Shown here in pieces: positions 19,255 through 27,877 of a DNA stretch of 64,000 bases. Under the pieces are notes generated by a model. The model saw only the letters and a list, made by a program, of their open reading frames with translations. It searched no databases and was not told the origin of the DNA. Position 1 is the first letter of the stretch, and every line of letters begins with the position of its first letter. The DNA is from Streptomyces sp. NBC_00250 (lineage in GTDB: Bacteria > Actinomycetota > Actinomycetes > Streptomycetales > Streptomycetaceae), in NCBI RefSeq assembly GCF_036192275.1, contig NZ_CP108088.1, positions 4,713,501-4,777,500 of the forward strand. Reading direction: 5' to 3'. The translations under genes and the position numbers were made by a program.

Positions 19255-20277
19255 TCAGGACCGGACATCGAGGACGTACTTGCCCGTGGACGCCCGGGTC
19301 TCCAGGAGCTCGTGCGCGCGTGCCGCGTCGGCCAGCGGAAGCACGGTCACGTCCACCCGGACGCTGCCCTTGGCGACCTCGGCGAGGGCCTGCTCCAGGT
19401 GGGCGCGGAGCAGCTCCGGGGCCCGGCCGGCGACGCCGCCGAGGTTGTAGCCGGCGAGGGAACTGTTCGTGTACCAGGGGTGGTTGCCCTCGAAGGTGAC
19501 GTCCTCGGCCGCCGCGTTGCCGAAGATGACGTGTCGGCCGAAGGCGGCCAGGAGGCCGGACACGGACGACCGGAACGCGCCGCCGACGGAGTCCAGGACC
19601 AGGTCCGCGCCCGCTCCGCCGGTCCGCTCGGCCACCTCCTGCTCAAGCTCCTCGTACGACACGACGCTGTCGTAGCCGAAGCCGCGCGCGTACTCGGCCT
19701 TGGCGGGGGAGCTGGTCACGCCGATGACCGTGCCCGCGCCGAGCTGACGCGCCAGCTGCGCCGCGGCCGTCCCGACGCCGCCCGCCGCCGCGAGGACGAC
19801 CACGGTCTCTCCCTTGGCGAGGTGACCCGCCGAGGTGAGGACGCCGAGGGCGGTCGTGACGTTGCACAGGGCGCCGGCCGCGAGGGCTCCGTCGAGGTCG
19901 GCGAGCTCGCCGTCGAGGCGGACGACGTGCTCGGCTCCGACGGCCACCACCTCGGCGTTTCCGCCGCCGCCCAGGGTGAGCGCGGCCACCCGGTCGCCGG
20001 GCTCGAAGCCGGTGACGCCCTCGCCCACGGCGCGGACCGTGCCGACCGCCTCAAGGCCGGGGAAGTGCGGCAGGCCGACCGGGAACTGGCCGCGGCGGAA
20101 CATCACTTCGGCGAAGTTCACGCCCGCGTACCGGACGTCGACGGTGAGCTGACCGGCCTCGGGCTCGGGCGTCTCGACCTCGCCGACGGTGAGGACGGAC
20201 GGGGCGCCGAAGTCGTCGAAGCGGACGGTGCGCATACGGCTGCCGGAGGTCGTGGAGGTCGGGGCGGTGTTCGTCAT
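19255..20277 (-). CDS. Quinone oxidoreductase-type medium-chain dehydrogenase/reductase
   Basis: NADPH-dependent reductase of the QOR/zeta-crystallin branch, 340 aa, with an N-terminal GroES-like fold and the cofactor motif VVLAAAGGVGTAAAQLARQLGA. No catalytic or structural zinc cysteine set is visible, as usual for this branch. It may reduce a quinone or an enoyl thioester made by the cluster. The ATG overlaps the stop of the upstream metallo-beta-lactamase gene (ATGA). The short gap to the mutase gene has no terminator, so the minus-strand genes are likely one transcript. Confidence 0.88.
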   Translation of the reverse strand: MTNTAPTSTTSGSRMRTVRFDDFGAPSVLTVGEVETPEPEAGQLTVDVRYAGVNFAEVMFRRGQFPVGLPHFPGLEAVGTVRAVGEGVTGFEPGDRVAALTLGGGGNAEVVAVGAEHVVRLDGELADLDGALAAGALCNVTTALGVLTSAGHLAKGETVVVLAAAGGVGTAAAQLARQLGAGTVIGVTSSPAKAEYARGFGYDSVVSYEELEQEVAERTGGAGADLVLDSVGGAFRSSVSGLLAAFGRHVIFGNAAAEDVTFEGNHPWYTNSSLAGYNLGGVAGRAPELLRAHLEQALAEVAKGSVRVDVTVLPLADAARAHELLETRASTGKYVLDVRS

Positions 20278-20915
20278 CGGATTCCCGTCTGGCTGAGGAA
20301 GGAGGTGGGGCCGTGGCCGGTGAGCAACCGGGTGTCGTCCGGGCAGAGGCCGGTGACCATGCGGAGGGAGTCCTCCATGCTCGTGGGGCTGGCGGTCGGT
20401 GCGTCCGCGCGTCCCGGGCCGTTCGCGAGCAGGGTGTCGCCGGTGGCGAGCAGGGGAGCGTCGCCGCTGTCGAAGCGGAACATCACCGAGCCGCTGGTGT
20501 GGCCGGGGGTGTGCAGCACCGTGACGATGCCGGCGGCGAAGGTCAGTTCGCCGCCCCGCTCGGGGAGTTCGCTCACCTCGTCGGGCTCCTGGTCGGGGTG
20601 GCCGACGAGGAGGTCGCGGGGGAACGAGTCGGGCAGTCCCTTGGCGGGAGCGCCGAGCTGGTAGCGGTCGGCCGGGTGGATCCAGGCCGGGACGCCGTAG
20701 TGCCGGGCGAGCGGCACGGCGTCCCAGGTGTGGTCCATGTGGCCGTGTGTGATCAGGATCGCCTCGGGTTCGAGGCGGTGGGCGCGGACGGCCCGCAGGA
20801 CCGCCTCGCGGGAGTCGTGTCCGGGGTCGACGACGAGGCAGGGATTCCCCGGTCCGGCGGCGACGATGTGGACGTTCGTTCCGAACTTGCCGGTGGCGGC
20901 GGACAGTACGAGCAT
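20274..20915 (-). CDS. Metallo-beta-lactamase-fold hydrolase
   Basis: A 213-aa glyoxalase II-like hydrolase with the metal-binding motif THGHMDH, a later HTPGHTSGS and a final LLTGHGP. In biosynthetic clusters such proteins act as thioesterases, lactonases or aldolase-like cyclases; here the substrate is unknown. I start at the ATG of MLVLSAATGKFG rather than 12 codons upstream. A TTGACA sits 31 bp ahead of this ATG and the expected transcription start falls near it, so the mRNA may be leaderless. It is the first gene of the minus-strand operon. Confidence 0.85.
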   Translation of the reverse strand: MLVLSAATGKFGTNVHIVAAGPGNPCLVVDPGHDSREAVLRAVRAHRLEPEAILITHGHMDHTWDAVPLARHYGVPAWIHPADRYQLGAPAKGLPDSFPRDLLVGHPDQEPDEVSELPERGGELTFAAGIVTVLHTPGHTSGSVMFRFDSGDAPLLATGDTLLANGPGRADAPTASPTSMEDSLRMVTGLCPDDTRLLTGHGPTSFLSQTGIR

Positions 20916-21086
20916 GACGCGACTTTGGCTGAGCCTTCGGTCATATGTCAATTGCCATAGGTGTCGCAGAACTCTGGCTCAAGTCTGCCCTATAGTGGCG
21001 AGGGCCACCACCGCCGTACCCGTCGTACGGTCGGCGTCCGGTGCGTGTCAGTCCGTCAATCAGCCGTCCCACCAGGGGGTTCGTCC
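20916..21086. promoter_or_regulatory. Divergent promoter region with GCAGAACTCTG motif
   Basis: Separates the minus-strand operon from the plus-strand oxidoreductase gene. The plus strand has TATAGT at 20991-20996 as a -10 candidate. The minus strand has TTGACA at 20951-20946. Between them lies GCAGAACTCTG (20966-20976), identical to a motif in the other divergent promoter of the cluster at 32432, which makes it a candidate regulator-binding site. Confidence 0.55.
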
Positions 21087-22016
21087 GTGAAGGCCATCGC
21101 CGTCCAGCGTTACGGAGGCCCGGAGGTCCTGGAACTCATGGATCTCCCCGAACCGCGCCTCGGCCCCGACGTCGTGCTCGTCCGGGTGCGGTACGCGGGC
21201 GTCAATCCCGCCGACTGGAAGATCCGCGAGGGCTACATCGACGACTGGTTCGAGTCCCACTTCCCCCTGGTGATGGGCTGCGACCTGTCCGGCGTCGTCG
21301 AACGCACCGGCCTCGGCGTCACCGAGTTCGCCCCCGGCGACGAGGTCGTCGGCTACGTCCGCGCCGACCACATGCAGCGCGGCACGTACGGCGAACTGGT
21401 CGCCGCGCCCGTCCGGACCCTGGCGCACAAACCGCGCTCCCTCGACGCGCGGGAGGCGGCCGGACTGCCGGCCGCCGGCCTCACCGCGTACCAGGCACTC
21501 CGCCGCCACCTGGAGATCGGCCCCGGCGACGTGCTGCTCGTCCACGCCGCGGCCGGCGGGGTCGGCTCGCTCGCCGTCCAGATCGGCCGCGCCCTCGGCG
21601 CCCGCGTCATCGGCACGGCCAGTGAGCGCAACCACGACTTCCTCCGGTCGCTCGGCGCGGAGCCGGTGACCTACGGCCCCGGGCTCGCCGACCGGGTGCG
21701 CGCCCTGGCCCCGGAGGGCGTCGACGCCGTCTTCGACCTCATGGGCGGGGACACCCTGGCCGGTTCGCCGGCGCTGCTGCGGCCGGGCGGACGGCTCGCC
21801 TCCATCTCCGGTGACGTGACGGGGCTCGGCGGACGCTACGTCTTCGTCCGCCCCGACCCGGTCGATCTGGCCGAGCTCGTGGCGATGGCGGACCGCGGCG
21901 AGGTCCGGGTCCACGTGAGCGCCGAGTTCCCGCTCGCGGACGCGGCCCGCGCCCATGAACTCATGCAAACCGGCCATGTGCGCGGCAAGGTCGTCCTGGC
22001 GGTCGGCACGGCCTGA
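21087..22016 (+). CDS. NADP-dependent zinc-type alcohol dehydrogenase/quinone reductase
   Basis: Medium-chain reductase of 309 aa, QOR-like. It has the N-terminal MKAIAVQRYGGPEVLEL form, YAGVNPADWKIREGY, and nucleotide motif VHAAAGGVGSLAVQIGRALGA. No zinc-binding cysteines are seen. I chose the GTG preceded by GGGGGT; the -10 candidate TATAGT lies downstream of the farther upstream starts, which argues against them. It is divergent from the minus-strand operon and is followed by a strong terminator, so it is probably transcribed alone. Confidence 0.88.
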   Translation: MKAIAVQRYGGPEVLELMDLPEPRLGPDVVLVRVRYAGVNPADWKIREGYIDDWFESHFPLVMGCDLSGVVERTGLGVTEFAPGDEVVGYVRADHMQRGTYGELVAAPVRTLAHKPRSLDAREAAGLPAAGLTAYQALRRHLEIGPGDVLLVHAAAGGVGSLAVQIGRALGARVIGTASERNHDFLRSLGAEPVTYGPGLADRVRALAPEGVDAVFDLMGGDTLAGSPALLRPGGRLASISGDVTGLGGRYVFVRPDPVDLAELVAMADRGEVRVHVSAEFPLADAARAHELMQTGHVRGKVVLAVGTA

Positions 22017-22145
22017 CCGGCGGTCGGAAAGGCCTGATCCGGCCCGTCCCGCCGACCTCACCGCACCCGTCCGAGACCCGTACCGGAAGAGCCCGACGCG
22101 CTACCCGTAGCAGAAGATCCGCATCCCACACGTGTGAGAGGCCCG

Positions 22146-22173
22146 AGGCCGCCCCTGTCAGGGGCGGCCTTTC
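22146..22173 (+). terminator. Hairpin terminator after the oxidoreductase gene
   Basis: Twelve-base perfect arms (AGGCCGCCCCTG and complement) around a 1-nt loop, followed by TTTC. It isolates the preceding gene from the operon that begins about 190 bp later. Confidence 0.8.
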
Positions 22174-22201
22174 TCGTGTGTCCGGGGGCCTCTGCGGCCG
22201 G

Positions 22202-22230
22202 TCTTCAGCGAATCTTCAGCGGCTCTCAAG
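22202..22230 (+). promoter_or_regulatory. Three phased heptamers, SARP-type binding site
   Basis: TCTTCAG (22202), TCTTCAG (22213) and TCTCAAG (22224) recur at exactly 11-bp spacing. SARP activators bind heptameric direct repeats with this one-helical-turn phase next to the -35 region. A SARP gene is encoded in the same cluster at 35.4 kb. The -10 box downstream is not clear, so the exact promoter is uncertain. Confidence 0.6.
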
Positions 22231-22358
22231 TCGCCCACACGTGAGGCCACGGCCGATTGCCCCGTCGTTCGCAGATGAAACCCCAGAGGGGGCTGTGAGG
22301 CTTGATTCATGCCCTCAGGGGCCCGCCGAAGCAGACCCACGGACGAACGGAACCGGGC

Positions 22359-23417
22359 ATGACCCTTGCTGAGCAGGAGCCGACGGCAGCGGCGCCGGCC
22401 GCGGCCGAACTCGCCTACCAGCGTCCTATGGACCGCGCCCTGGTGCACCGCCGGGCCGTCATGGAGGTCTTCGTCACCGACGCCGTCCGGCACGGCGACG
22501 ACGCCTTCGCCGTGGCCGTCCAGGCACCCCGCGCGCACAGCTACTACAACGACCACACGCAGCGGCCCGCGCTGCTCGACCCGCTGTTCCTCCTGGAGGC
22601 CGCCCGCCAGGCGGTCACCGTCGTGGCGCACCAGTGGCTGGACGTCACGTACGACACCTCCTTCCTGATCAGCGACTGGACCACCGAGTTCACCGACCTC
22701 GCCGCCCTGCGGACCCGCGTCGACACCCCGGACGAGCTCGTCGTCGAGGTCACCACGCGCGACCTCAAGCGGCGCGGCACCAGGCTCCTCGCGGCCACCC
22801 TGGAGTGCGTCTTCCTGGTGGGCGGCCGACGGGCCGGGACGAGCGTCGTCGTGGCCGGATACCTCAGCCGCGACGGCTACACGGCCCACCGCGAGAAGAG
22901 CCGGGGTTCCGTCCCGCCGCTCTCCTCCGCCATGCCGCACACCCGCACCGGCACGCCCGTCGCGCCCGCCCTGGTGGGCCGCGAGCGGACGGAGAACGTC
23001 GTCCTCACCGACGTGGTCCGGCACCCCGACGCCACGACCGCGCTGCGCGCCGTGCTCGACGTCCCGGTGCGGCACGCGGCCATGTACGACCACCCGCTGG
23101 ACCACGTACCGGCGATGGCCCTGATGGAGGCGGCCCGCCAGGCCGCGGTCCTCGCCTCCGACGAGTCCGGGGAGTCCGGCGACCGGCGGTACGCGCGTGC
23201 CTTCGGCGCCACGTTCCGCCGGTTCGTCGAGCTGGACAGCCCGGTCACGGTCTCCGTCACGCCGTCGGCCGGCGAGCGCCTCACCGTCGACTTCCTGCAG
23301 GACGGGGAGTCGGTCTGCTCGGCCGACATCGAGGTCGCGGTCCTCGCGGAGCCCGAGCCGGCCGCCGCGTCCGGGCCGTCCGCCGCGTCCGAGGCGCCCG
23401 ACACGGACGGCAGGTGA
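22359..23417 (+). CDS. AfsA/ScbA-like double-hotdog protein
   Basis: Related to AfsA, which condenses beta-ketoacyl thioesters with dihydroxyacetone phosphate to start gamma-butyrolactone synthesis. The 352-aa protein has two AfsA repeats: the first at about residues 20-160 with LVHRRAVMEVFVTDAVRHGDD, the second with VLTDVVRHPDATT and the signature DHPLDHVPAMALMEAARQA. The start is the ATG of MTLAEQEP; the frame is open 19 codons more. No TetR-type butyrolactone receptor lies nearby, and it heads an operon of fatty-acid-like synthesis genes, so a biosynthetic rather than signalling role is plausible. A SARP-like heptamer array lies about 130 bp ahead. Confidence 0.85.
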   Translation: MTLAEQEPTAAAPAAAELAYQRPMDRALVHRRAVMEVFVTDAVRHGDDAFAVAVQAPRAHSYYNDHTQRPALLDPLFLLEAARQAVTVVAHQWLDVTYDTSFLISDWTTEFTDLAALRTRVDTPDELVVEVTTRDLKRRGTRLLAATLECVFLVGGRRAGTSVVVAGYLSRDGYTAHREKSRGSVPPLSSAMPHTRTGTPVAPALVGRERTENVVLTDVVRHPDATTALRAVLDVPVRHAAMYDHPLDHVPAMALMEAARQAAVLASDESGESGDRRYARAFGATFRRFVELDSPVTVSVTPSAGERLTVDFLQDGESVCSADIEVAVLAEPEPAAASGPSAASEAPDTDGR

Positions 23418-23423
23418 CGGGCC

Positions 23424-24479
23424 GTGCGACTGGACTCACCCCTGGGTCTCTCCGCGACGGCCTGGTACCCCGACGGTCTCCAGACGACCGAAGAGGCCGT
23501 GGCCGCCGGTGACATCGACGCCCGCACCGCCCGCGAACTCGGCTACACCTCGCTCCCCGTCAGCGAGGACATCGCGCCGCCCGACATGGCCGTCGAGGCC
23601 GCCAACCGGCTCTTCACGCTCTCCGGCGCCCGCGCCGACGCCCTCTCCCTCGTCCTGCACGCCAGCGTCCACCACCAGGGCCACGACGCCTGGTCCGCCC
23701 CGCACTACATCGCCAGTCGGATCGGCGCCGACCGTGCCGTACCGATCGGGCTGCTCCAGCAGTGCAACGGCGGCGCCATCGGCATCGAACTGGCCGCGAG
23801 CCGACTCCAGGGCGACCCGTCCGCCGGACCCGCCCTGGTCACGACCGCCGACCGCTTCCTGATGCCGAGCTGGCACCGCTGGCGCAGCGACTACGGGATG
23901 GCGGCCGGCGACGCGGCCACCGCCGTCCTCGTCCACCGCACCGGCTCCGCGGCCGAGCCCGGCTCGGCGCACGCCTTCCCCCCGGACCTGCTGCTGCACT
24001 CGCTCGCCACCCGGACCGCCTCCGAACTGGAGGTGATGCACCGCGGCGACGACGAGCTGAACGCGACGCCGATGGGGCACAGCCCGATGATCGACGTGCG
24101 GCGCACCAAGCGCGCCTTCATCAAGGCGTACGGCGTCGACTTCTTCGTCAAGACGGCGGCCGACCGCATCCGCGCCGTCGTCGAGGAGGCCCTGGCCGAC
24201 GCCGGGCTCACCGGCGACGACCCGCGGCTGCACCACGCCGTGATCCCCCGCCTGGGCACCAAGGCGATGAACGAGGCGTACATCCCGCCGCTGAAGGACG
24301 TCACCTCGGCGGAGGTGCTCGACCTGGGCCGGGTCACCGGGCACGTGGGGGCCGGCGACCTGAACGCCTCCCTGGCCGACCTGGCCCGCTCGGACCTCCT
24401 GAGGCCCGGGGCCCACGCCCTGGTGCTCAACGGCGGCGGCGGGTTCACCTTCACCGCGGTCGTGGTCAGCAAGCGCTGA
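23424..24479 (+). CDS. KSIII-like acyltransferase (CerJ-type ketosynthase III family)
   Basis: Thiolase-fold protein of 351 aa related to FabH. CerJ-type relatives transfer acyl groups rather than extend chains. The nucleophile Cys114 lies in LQQCNGGAIG, and Asp312 in GHVGAGD sits at the usual Asn/Asp position. At the place where CerJ-type enzymes have a catalytic His, this protein has Arg276 in IPRLGTK (alignment by eye). The start is GTG, 6 bp after the afsA-like gene. A second member of the same family, with the same change, is encoded at 36.5 kb. Confidence 0.85.
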   Translation: MRLDSPLGLSATAWYPDGLQTTEEAVAAGDIDARTARELGYTSLPVSEDIAPPDMAVEAANRLFTLSGARADALSLVLHASVHHQGHDAWSAPHYIASRIGADRAVPIGLLQQCNGGAIGIELAASRLQGDPSAGPALVTTADRFLMPSWHRWRSDYGMAAGDAATAVLVHRTGSAAEPGSAHAFPPDLLLHSLATRTASELEVMHRGDDELNATPMGHSPMIDVRRTKRAFIKAYGVDFFVKTAADRIRAVVEEALADAGLTGDDPRLHHAVIPRLGTKAMNEAYIPPLKDVTSAEVLDLGRVTGHVGAGDLNASLADLARSDLLRPGAHALVLNGGGGFTFTAVVVSKR

Positions 24480-24495
24480 CCTCCCGCGATCCGTA

Positions 24496-24535
24496 CCGAT
24501 CCACCGATCCACCGATCTACCGATCACCGATCCAC
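24496..24535. repeat. Short tandem repeat of CCGATCYA units
   Basis: About five imperfect 7- to 8-bp units of the form CCGATCCA lie in the 109-bp gap between the KSIII-like gene and the ACP gene. No promoter is evident; this looks like slippage-derived sequence. Confidence 0.6.
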
Positions 24536-24588
24536 TGCTCCACCCGATTCGCACCCGACTCGCATCCGACTCCCAAGGAGAACCCCTC

Positions 24589-24828
24589 ATGTCCGCTCAC
24601 CAGGACCGTCTCTTCGCCCTCGTCTCCGAGAAGCTCGGCGTCCCCACCGAGGAGCTCGACACCACGTCCACCTTCGACGCCCTCGACCTGGACTCGCTCG
24701 CCCTGATCGAGCTCAGCGTCATCGTGCAGAAGGAGTTCGGCGTCCAGATCGACGAGACGGCGCTGACCCCGGAGAACACCTTCGCCGACATCCTCACCGA
24801 GATCGACTCCAAGGTCGCGGTGGCCTGA
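24589..24828 (+). CDS. Acyl carrier protein
   Basis: Discrete 79-aa ACP that carries the growing chain on a phosphopantetheine arm. The attachment Ser is in DLDSLALIELSV and the protein is strongly acidic. AAGGAG stands 8 nt ahead of the ATG. Its stop overlaps the start of the FabF-like gene by one base (TGATG), tying carrier and ketosynthase expression. No phosphopantetheinyl transferase is encoded in the window, so a housekeeping enzyme must activate it. Confidence 0.95.
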   Translation: MSAHQDRLFALVSEKLGVPTEELDTTSTFDALDLDSLALIELSVIVQKEFGVQIDETALTPENTFADILTEIDSKVAVA

Positions 24829-26087
24829 TGACCGGCATACCGACGCAGCGCCCGGGCGGGCGCACCAAACGCTTCGACGTGGCGGTCACCGGCGTCGGCC
24901 TGGTCACCCCGGCCGGCCTCGGTGTCGAGGCCAACTTCGAGCGGGTCTGGTCGGGCAGGTCCACCGCGGCCACCGACCCGGACCTCGCCGGTCTGCCCGT
25001 CGACTTCGCCTGCCGCGTACCGGACTTCGACGCGGGCGCCCTGCTCGGGCGGCGCAGCGCCGTCCGCATGGACCCGATCAGCCACTTCGGCGTGGTCGCC
25101 GCCCGGCAGGCCGTCGAGGACGCCGGGCTCGACCCGGCGGCCTGGGACGGCCCCCGCGTCGGCGTGGTGGTCGGCACCTCGCTCGGTGGCTGGTCCACCG
25201 TCGAACGCGAGCACGGCAAGCACCTCGCCGACGGCCCCGAGTTCGTCTCGCCGCTGCTCATGGTGATGGGCCCGGTCAACATGACCGCCGGCTACATCGC
25301 CATGGACCTCAAGGCACTCGGCCCCAACCAGGTCGTGTCGACCGCCTGCGCCTCCGGCAACACGGCGATCGGGTACGCCCGCGCCCTCCTGGAGTCCGGT
25401 GTCTGCGACATCGTCCTGGCGGGCGGCGCCGAGGCCGCGATGTCCCCGACCGCCATGGCCAGCCTCGCCCGCGCCGGAGCGCTGTCGACCCGGCGCGACG
25501 ACCCGGCGTCGGCCTCCCGCCCCTTCGACGCGGACCGCAACGGGTTCGTCGCCGGCGAGGGCGCGGCCATGCTCGTCCTGGAGCGGGTCGAGGACGCGCG
25601 GGCGCGCGGCGCCCGCATCCGCGCCCGGGTCTCCGGCTTCGGCGCCTCGGCCGACGGCCACCACGCGTCGGCGCCCGACCCGACCGGCGGCGGCGCCGAG
25701 CGGGCCATCCGGGCGGCGCTCGCCGACGCCCTGGTCGACACCTCCGAGGTCGACCACGTCAACGCGCACGGCACGTCGACCCCGCTCAACGACATCACCG
25801 AGGCCGGGATGCTCCGCCGGGTCTTCGGAGAGAAGCCCGCCGTCACCTCCACCAAGGGTGTCGTCGGCCACCTGCTGGGCGCCGCCGGCGCCGCCGAGGC
25901 GGTCTACACGGTGCTCGCCGTGGAGCGGAGCCTCGTCCCGCCGACGGCCAACCTGAACAGCCTGGACCCGGGCATCGGGGTGGACGTGGTGGCCAAGGAG
26001 GCCCGTCCGATGGAGATCGGCGCGGCGGTCAACGACTCCTTCGGCTTCGGCGGACAGAACGCCGTGATCGTGGTGACGCCGGCATGA
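24828..26087 (+). CDS. Beta-ketoacyl-ACP synthase II-type (FabF-like) ketosynthase
   Basis: Chain-extending ketosynthase of 419 aa with the full triad: Cys in STACASGNTAIGYA, His in VNAHGTSTPLND, and His in GVVGHLLGAAG, plus the GFGGQNA glycine loop. It is a single KS; no chain-length factor follows, unlike aromatic or highly reducing type II PKS operons. The N-terminus is extended by about 15 residues (MTGIPTQRPGGRTKRF). It overlaps the ACP gene and the downstream reductase gene, so ACP-KS-KR form a translationally coupled unit. Confidence 0.95.
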   Translation: MTGIPTQRPGGRTKRFDVAVTGVGLVTPAGLGVEANFERVWSGRSTAATDPDLAGLPVDFACRVPDFDAGALLGRRSAVRMDPISHFGVVAARQAVEDAGLDPAAWDGPRVGVVVGTSLGGWSTVEREHGKHLADGPEFVSPLLMVMGPVNMTAGYIAMDLKALGPNQVVSTACASGNTAIGYARALLESGVCDIVLAGGAEAAMSPTAMASLARAGALSTRRDDPASASRPFDADRNGFVAGEGAAMLVLERVEDARARGARIRARVSGFGASADGHHASAPDPTGGGAERAIRAALADALVDTSEVDHVNAHGTSTPLNDITEAGMLRRVFGEKPAVTSTKGVVGHLLGAAGAAEAVYTVLAVERSLVPPTANLNSLDPGIGVDVVAKEARPMEIGAAVNDSFGFGGQNAVIVVTPA

Positions 26088-26836
26088 CGGCGACTCCCGG
26101 CCCCGCGAGCCCCGCTGCCTCCTCCGGGCCCTCGGGCCGCTCGGTCCTCGTCACCGGTGGCAACCGCGGCATCGGTCTGGCCGTCGCCCGGTCGCTCGCC
26201 GCCCGCGGCGACCGGGTGGCCGTCACGTACCGCACCGGCGAACCCCCGGAGGGGCTCCTCGGGGTGCAGTGCGACGTCACGGACGAGGCCCAGGTGGAAC
26301 GCGCCTTCAAGGAGGTCGCGGCCGCCCACGGCGACGTCGAGGTGCTGGTCGCCAACGCCGGGATCACCCGGGACGGGCTGCTGCTCGCCCTCGGCGACGA
26401 CGCGATCGACACCGTCCTCGACACCAACCTGCGGTCGGTCATCCGGGTCGCCAAGCACGCGGCCCGGGGCATGCTCGGCGGGCGCTGGGGCCGGCTGGTG
26501 CTGATCTCGTCCGCCGTCGCGTTCACCGGCTCGCCCGGCCAGACGAACTACACCGCCGCCAAGTCCGGCCTCGTCGGCCTCGCCCGCTCCCTCGCCTGGG
26601 AGCTCGGCAGCCGCGGCATCACCGTCAACGTCGTCGCCCCCGGGCTCGTCGAGACGGACATGCTGCGCGACGTACGGCCGGCCCGCATGGACCAGTACCT
26701 GGCGATGACGCCACTGGGCCGGGCCGGCAGCGCCGACGAGGTGGCCGCCGCCGTGCGGTTCCTCACCGGCGAGGAGGCCTCGTACATCACCGGCGCCGTG
26801 CTGCCGGTCAGCGGTGGGCTCGGCATGGGTCACTGA
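26084..26836 (+). CDS. 3-oxoacyl-ACP reductase (FabG-like SDR)
   Basis: NADPH-dependent ketoreductase of 250 aa. Cofactor motif VTGGNRGIGLAVARSLA, NAG motif ANAGITRDGLL, and the Ser-Tyr-Lys set in LISSAVAFTGSPGQTNYTAAKSG are all present. The GITRDG and NVVAPGLVETDM phrases are typical of FabG. A 4-bp ATGA overlap couples it to the ketosynthase gene. It should reduce the beta-ketoacyl-ACP made by the adjacent KS. Confidence 0.93.
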   Translation: MTATPGPASPAASSGPSGRSVLVTGGNRGIGLAVARSLAARGDRVAVTYRTGEPPEGLLGVQCDVTDEAQVERAFKEVAAAHGDVEVLVANAGITRDGLLLALGDDAIDTVLDTNLRSVIRVAKHAARGMLGGRWGRLVLISSAVAFTGSPGQTNYTAAKSGLVGLARSLAWELGSRGITVNVVAPGLVETDMLRDVRPARMDQYLAMTPLGRAGSADEVAAAVRFLTGEEASYITGAVLPVSGGLGMGH

Positions 26837-26890
26837 GGCCCCGTGCCGCACGCATCCACCACCACTCACCAAGCACAGGGAAGGTAAACC

Positions 26891-27877
26891 ATGCCCGTCG
26901 GTGTCCTGTCGATCGGCTCCTACACACCCGACCAGGTGGTCGACAACCAGCAGATCAGCGCCTGGACGGGGATGCCCGAGTCCTGGGTGACCGAGCGGAC
27001 CGGTGTCCTGACACGGCGATACGCCGAGCCGGGCACCGCCACCTCCGACCTCGCCGTGCACGCGGCCCGGGAGGCGCTGGAAGGCGTCCCGGACGAGGTC
27101 CGCGAGCGGCTCGGCGCGCTGGTCGTGGCGACCAGCACCCCGGACGTGCCGCAGCCGTCGACCGCGGCGATCCTCCAGCACAAGCTGGGGCTCTCCACCC
27201 TGCCCGCCTTCGACATCAACGCCGTCTGCAGCGGCTTCCTCTACGGCCTCTCGGTCGCCGAGGGGCTGCTGGCGGCCGGTCGGCACGGGGGGCACGTGCT
27301 CCTGGTCGGCGCCGACATGTTCTCCACGATCATGGACAGGTCCGACCGGCGCACGGTGAGCCTGTTCGGCGACGGCGCGGGAGCCGTCCTGCTCGGCGAG
27401 GTGCCCGAGGGCTACGGCCTGCAGTCGGTGCACCTGGTCACCGACGGCGAGTTCCACCACTACGTGGGCGTGGAGGGCGGCGGCACCAGGACGCCGCTCG
27501 ACGCCGAGGCCCGCGAGGCCGGCCACCAGTACTTCCGGATGGACGGGCGCGCGGTGCGCGACTACGCCCTCGCGGTGCTCGCGAAGCTGACCGCCCAGAC
27601 GCTCGACGACTGCGGGCTCGCCCTGGAGGACATCGACCGGTTCGTCTTCCACCAGGCCAACACCAGGCTCCTGGAGACCTTCGTGGCGGACGCCGGCATC
27701 GACCCGGACCGCGTCGCCTACACCGCGCCGCACCTGGGCAACACGGTGGCCGCCTCGGTGCCGCTCACCCTGCACGCCACGCACCGGGAGCGCCCGCTGA
27801 AGCGCGGCGAGCGGGTCCTGATGGCGTCGGTCGGCGGGGGAATGACCGCGGGCGCCGCACTCCTGACCTGGTACTGA
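26891..27877 (+). CDS. Beta-ketoacyl-ACP synthase III (FabH-like)
   Basis: Canonical FabH-type starter condensing enzyme, 328 aa, with the full Cys-His-Asn triad: Cys in INAVCSGFLYGL, His in FVFHQANTRLLE and Asn in HLGNTVAASVP. It probably selects the acyl-CoA starter and condenses it with malonyl-ACP for the cluster's own ACP. The intact triad contrasts with the two KSIII-like proteins elsewhere in the cluster. GGAAGG lies before the ATG. Confidence 0.94.
   Translation: MPVGVLSIGSYTPDQVVDNQQISAWTGMPESWVTERTGVLTRRYAEPGTATSDLAVHAAREALEGVPDEVRERLGALVVATSTPDVPQPSTAAILQHKLGLSTLPAFDINAVCSGFLYGLSVAEGLLAAGRHGGHVLLVGADMFSTIMDRSDRRTVSLFGDGAGAVLLGEVPEGYGLQSVHLVTDGEFHHYVGVEGGGTRTPLDAEAREAGHQYFRMDGRAVRDYALAVLAKLTAQTLDDCGLALEDIDRFVFHQANTRLLETFVADAGIDPDRVAYTAPHLGNTVAASVPLTLHATHRERPLKRGERVLMASVGGGMTAGAALLTWY

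Larger units (their letters stand above)
22017..22358. other. Gap before the afsA-like gene: terminator and phased heptamers, no gene
   Basis: I see no coding sequence. The left half carries the terminator of the oxidoreductase gene (22146-22173). The right half carries the SARP-like heptamer array (22202-22230) and the untranslated leader of the plus-strand biosynthetic operon. Confidence 0.6.

Noticed and set aside
22359..23417. Complete gamma-butyrolactone signalling system
   Set aside because: No receptor gene accompanies the AfsA-like protein, and the only TetR protein belongs to the phenylacetate genes.
24828..27877. Aromatic type II polyketide synthase
   Set aside because: There is one KS with a complete triad, no chain-length factor and no cyclase; the set looks like a fatty-acid-type chain system.
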